Assembly: GCA_964575235.1 (NCBI GenBank)
Contig: CAZNQG010000078.1
Coordinates: forward strand, 1-16,183
From: SM23-62 sp964575235
GTDB taxonomy: Bacteria > Bacteroidota > Bacteroidia > Bacteroidales > SM23-62
DNA: 16,183 bases
Direction of reading: 5' to 3'
The notes below the pieces were generated by a model. The model was not told the DNA's origin, searched no databases, and saw only the letters and a program-made list of their open reading frames with translations. Below are positions 14,434 to 16,183 of this stretch, one piece after another (position 1 is the stretch's first letter; each line of letters begins with the position of its first letter). A program made the translations under genes and the position numbers.

Positions 14434-15681
14434 ATGAAGTTATTCAATCTCTATGGGGAGAACCTGAGGATCAGCATGCGGTCGATCCGTGCGAACATGG
14501 TCCGGGCCATCCTTACCATGCTGATCATAGGCTTCGGCATCATGGCCCTTGTCGGGATCCTCACGGCCATCGATGCAATCCGCAACTCCATCACGGAAGA
14601 ATTCTCACGCATGGGTGCCAATACCTTCTCGATCGAGAGCCGGTCGATCAACGTGCACATAGGCGGGGAAAGGGAGCGGAGAAGGAATTACGATTACATA
14701 TCCTACCGGGAAGCCCGCGAATTCAAGGAAACATACGAGTTCCCGGCCGAGGTTTCCATCTGGACCCGGGCGACCGGGATCGCAACCGTCAAGTACAGAT
14801 CCGAGAAGACCCACCCGAATGTATCGGTGATCGGAGCCGATGAGAATTACCTGAGCACGGCGGGCTATGAGGTGGAAAAGGGCCGGAATTTCTCGGCCGT
14901 GGAGGTGCAGATGAACCGGAACTACGCGCTCATCGGAGACGGGATCGTCAAAAAGGTCTTTAAAAAGAGCGAGGATCCGCTGGACCAGCTGATTACCATT
15001 GGGAACGGCCGTTACAAGGTGATCGGGATCCTCAAGGCACGGGGATCGGCCGTAGGGGGAGAAAGCGGCAACCTTTGCATACTTCCCTATACCAACGTGC
15101 GACAGTATTTTTCAAGGCCGAACATGCGCTATTCGATCAACGTTACGCCCATCGATGCAACCTTGATGGAGGCTGCGATGGGGGAGGCGGAGGGTGTCTT
15201 CAGGCAGGTCCGGAACCTGGACGTCAAGGACGAATCCGATTTTCACATCAACCGCAGCGACAGCATTGCGAACATGATGATCGAGAACCTGAGGTTCGTT
15301 ACCATCGCGGCAACCCTGATCGGGGTGATCACCCTTTTCGGTGCGGTCATCGGCCTGATGAACATCATGCTGGTCTCGGTTACCGAAAGAACCCGCGAGA
15401 TCGGGATCCGGAAAGCGATCGGCGCGAAAGCCAAAACCATCAAGCAGCAGTTCCTGTTTGAAGCCATCCTTATCGGACAACTGGGCGGTATCGTGGGAAT
15501 CGTGCTGGGCATCCTCGTCGGGAACCTGGTAAGCGTGGTGGTGAACACACCCTTCTTCATTCCCTGGGTATGGATCATACTTGGCGTGATCCTCTGTTTT
15601 ATTGTGGGTGTGGTCTCGGGGTATTATCCGGCCCAGAAGGCCAGCAAACTTGATCCGATTCTTGCCCTGCACTATGAATAA
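14434..15681 (+). CDS. ABC transporter permease, MacB/FtsX type
   Basis: Permease subunit of the type VII (MacB/FtsX) ABC group, which drives extracytoplasmic mechanical work or export rather than classic substrate import. It has 415 residues. One N-terminal membrane helix (about 26-46) is followed by a large periplasmic MacB-PCD-like domain (about 50-280). The FtsX domain has three C-terminal helices (about 288-316, 341-372 and 379-400) with TERTREIGIRKAIGAKAKTI between the first two and the usual ending GYYPAQKASKLDPILALHYE. No ATPase gene is in the window, so the partner must be encoded elsewhere. The substrate cannot be inferred. The SiaC-like gene follows after 25 nt. Confidence 0.93.
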   Translation: MKLFNLYGENLRISMRSIRANMVRAILTMLIIGFGIMALVGILTAIDAIRNSITEEFSRMGANTFSIESRSINVHIGGERERRRNYDYISYREAREFKETYEFPAEVSIWTRATGIATVKYRSEKTHPNVSVIGADENYLSTAGYEVEKGRNFSAVEVQMNRNYALIGDGIVKKVFKKSEDPLDQLITIGNGRYKVIGILKARGSAVGGESGNLCILPYTNVRQYFSRPNMRYSINVTPIDATLMEAAMGEAEGVFRQVRNLDVKDESDFHINRSDSIANMMIENLRFVTIAATLIGVITLFGAVIGLMNIMLVSVTERTREIGIRKAIGAKAKTIKQQFLFEAILIGQLGGIVGIVLGILVGNLVSVVVNTPFFIPWVWIILGVILCFIVGVVSGYYPAQKASKLDPILALHYE

Positions 15682-15706
15682 TAAAGAAAATGTGTAAATT
15701 TAGTCG

Positions 15707-16108
15707 ATGGAAAATTTGGACATTCAGCCGACAAGCAGTACTCCGCAGGTCAGTTTCAACGCCGAAACGGGCAAGCTTCTTATGAAGGGGCGCTCGATCC
15801 CGGAGGACCCGGGAGAATTTTTCCAACGCATCTTTAATTGGCTGGAGAGATACTTCACAGAAGCGGACCGGAACACAGAGCTGGAGTTCCAGATTGAGTA
15901 CGCAAACAGCGGGTCTTCCAAGTATATGCTGGAAATGCTGAAGGACATCCAGCATTACACTTCCGGGGGGAAGAACGTGCAAATCATCTGGTGCTATGAA
16001 GCCGACGATGAATCCATCGAGGAACTGGGTGAACTGTTCCAGAATGCCCTGGAACTCCCCTTTGAGATGAAGGAGATCGACGAAGAAGAGGATGAGGACG
16101 AACTGTAA
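15707..16108 (+). CDS. SiaC-like regulatory phosphoprotein (DUF1987)
   Basis: In Pseudomonas, SiaC is phosphorylated on Thr68 by the kinase SiaB, is dephosphorylated by SiaA and controls the diguanylate cyclase SiaD. This 133-residue protein has the family pattern: TPQVSFNAETGKLLMKGRSIPEDP (12-35), EFFQRIFNWLERYF (37-50) and IEYANSGSSKYMLEMLKDIQ (63-82). The phosphosite region usually reads NTSS; here it is NSGSS, with Ser68 at the acceptor position. The last dozen residues are almost all Asp and Glu. No siaA, siaB or siaD homologue is visible. It is probably co-transcribed with the permease; a functional link is unproven. Confidence 0.85.
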   Translation: MENLDIQPTSSTPQVSFNAETGKLLMKGRSIPEDPGEFFQRIFNWLERYFTEADRNTELEFQIEYANSGSSKYMLEMLKDIQHYTSGGKNVQIIWCYEADDESIEELGELFQNALELPFEMKEIDEEEDEDEL

Positions 16109-16131
16109 AGGGGACTTTAAATGAGAATAAA

Positions 16132-16167
16132 AAGGGGGTGTCTCAAAAGGGGCACCCTCTTCTTTTT
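16132..16167 (+). terminator. Intrinsic terminator after the SiaC-like gene
   Basis: GGGTGTCTC (16136-16144) pairs with GGGGCACCC (16149-16157) around an AAAA loop: 9 bp including two G-U pairs. Outer G-C, G-U and A-T pairs extend the stem. TCTTTTT follows on the plus strand, and a run of five A residues precedes the stem, so it could act on both strands. Confidence 0.75.
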
Positions 16168-16183
16168 ATCCTTGCGGGTCAGA

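Noticed and set aside
16134..16157. GGGTGTCTCAAAA-type sequence as an insertion sequence end
   Set aside because: Similar strings occur at ends of some Bacteroidota insertion sequences, but here it forms a tight hairpin with a T-run right after a gene, and no transposase or target duplication is visible.

Overview
The window looks like a chromosomal stretch from a member of the Bacteroidota, probably Bacteroidales or Marinilabiliales-like, with moderately high GC. This is judged by eye, not computed. The lineage call rests on several promoters with the Bacteroidota -7 element TAnnTTTG, on Bacteroidota-typical families (DUF4199, CCC-motif membrane protein, the pRiA4b ORF-3-like neighbour of miaA), on the eukaryote-like ketol-acid reductoisomerase and on the mitochondrial-type aconitase. 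No mobile element, CRISPR array or tRNA was seen.

Layout. (1) Positions 1-4766, minus strand: a branched-chain amino acid operon ilvD-ilvB-ilvN-ilvC, with ilvC cut by the window edge. It has its own promoter and what reads as a complete ribosome-mediated attenuator. A 20-codon leader peptide with 12 Ile/Val/Leu residues is followed by three mutually exclusive pairings (protector, antiterminator, terminator) ahead of ilvD. (2) 4767-5323: a regulatory/intergenic stretch with palindromes, then two small plus-strand ORFs, a 21-codon one and a 74-residue membrane-anchored one. (3) 5335-5431, minus: the small bacterial SRP RNA (4.5S-like), with its own -7 box and T-run. (4) 5512-8179, plus: DUF4199 membrane protein, polyprenyl-phosphate-type family 2 glycosyltransferase and family 4 glycosyltransferase, apparently one operon. 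(5) 8193-11939, minus: a tight six-gene run of DUF2752, CCC-motif membrane protein, LuxC-like acyl-CoA reductase, pRiA4b ORF-3-like acidic protein, miaA and a NUDIX hydrolase. (6) 12051-14315, minus: aconitate hydratase. (7) 14434-16108, plus: a MacB/FtsX-type ABC permease followed by a SiaC-like (DUF1987) regulatory phosphoprotein, closed by a strong terminator.

How it works together. The ilv enzymes carry out the shared steps of valine and isoleucine synthesis and supply the leucine precursor. The leader peptide would let the cell read charged Ile/Val/Leu tRNA levels and set transcription of the whole operon. The other blocks are housekeeping or envelope functions: tRNA modification, TCA cycle, protein targeting and glycan assembly. 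The ilv attenuator is the most notable element. Other points worth checking are an acidic substitution in the KARI cofactor loop, a Ser at the SiaC phosphosite, and the tandem small ORFs beside the SRP RNA gene.
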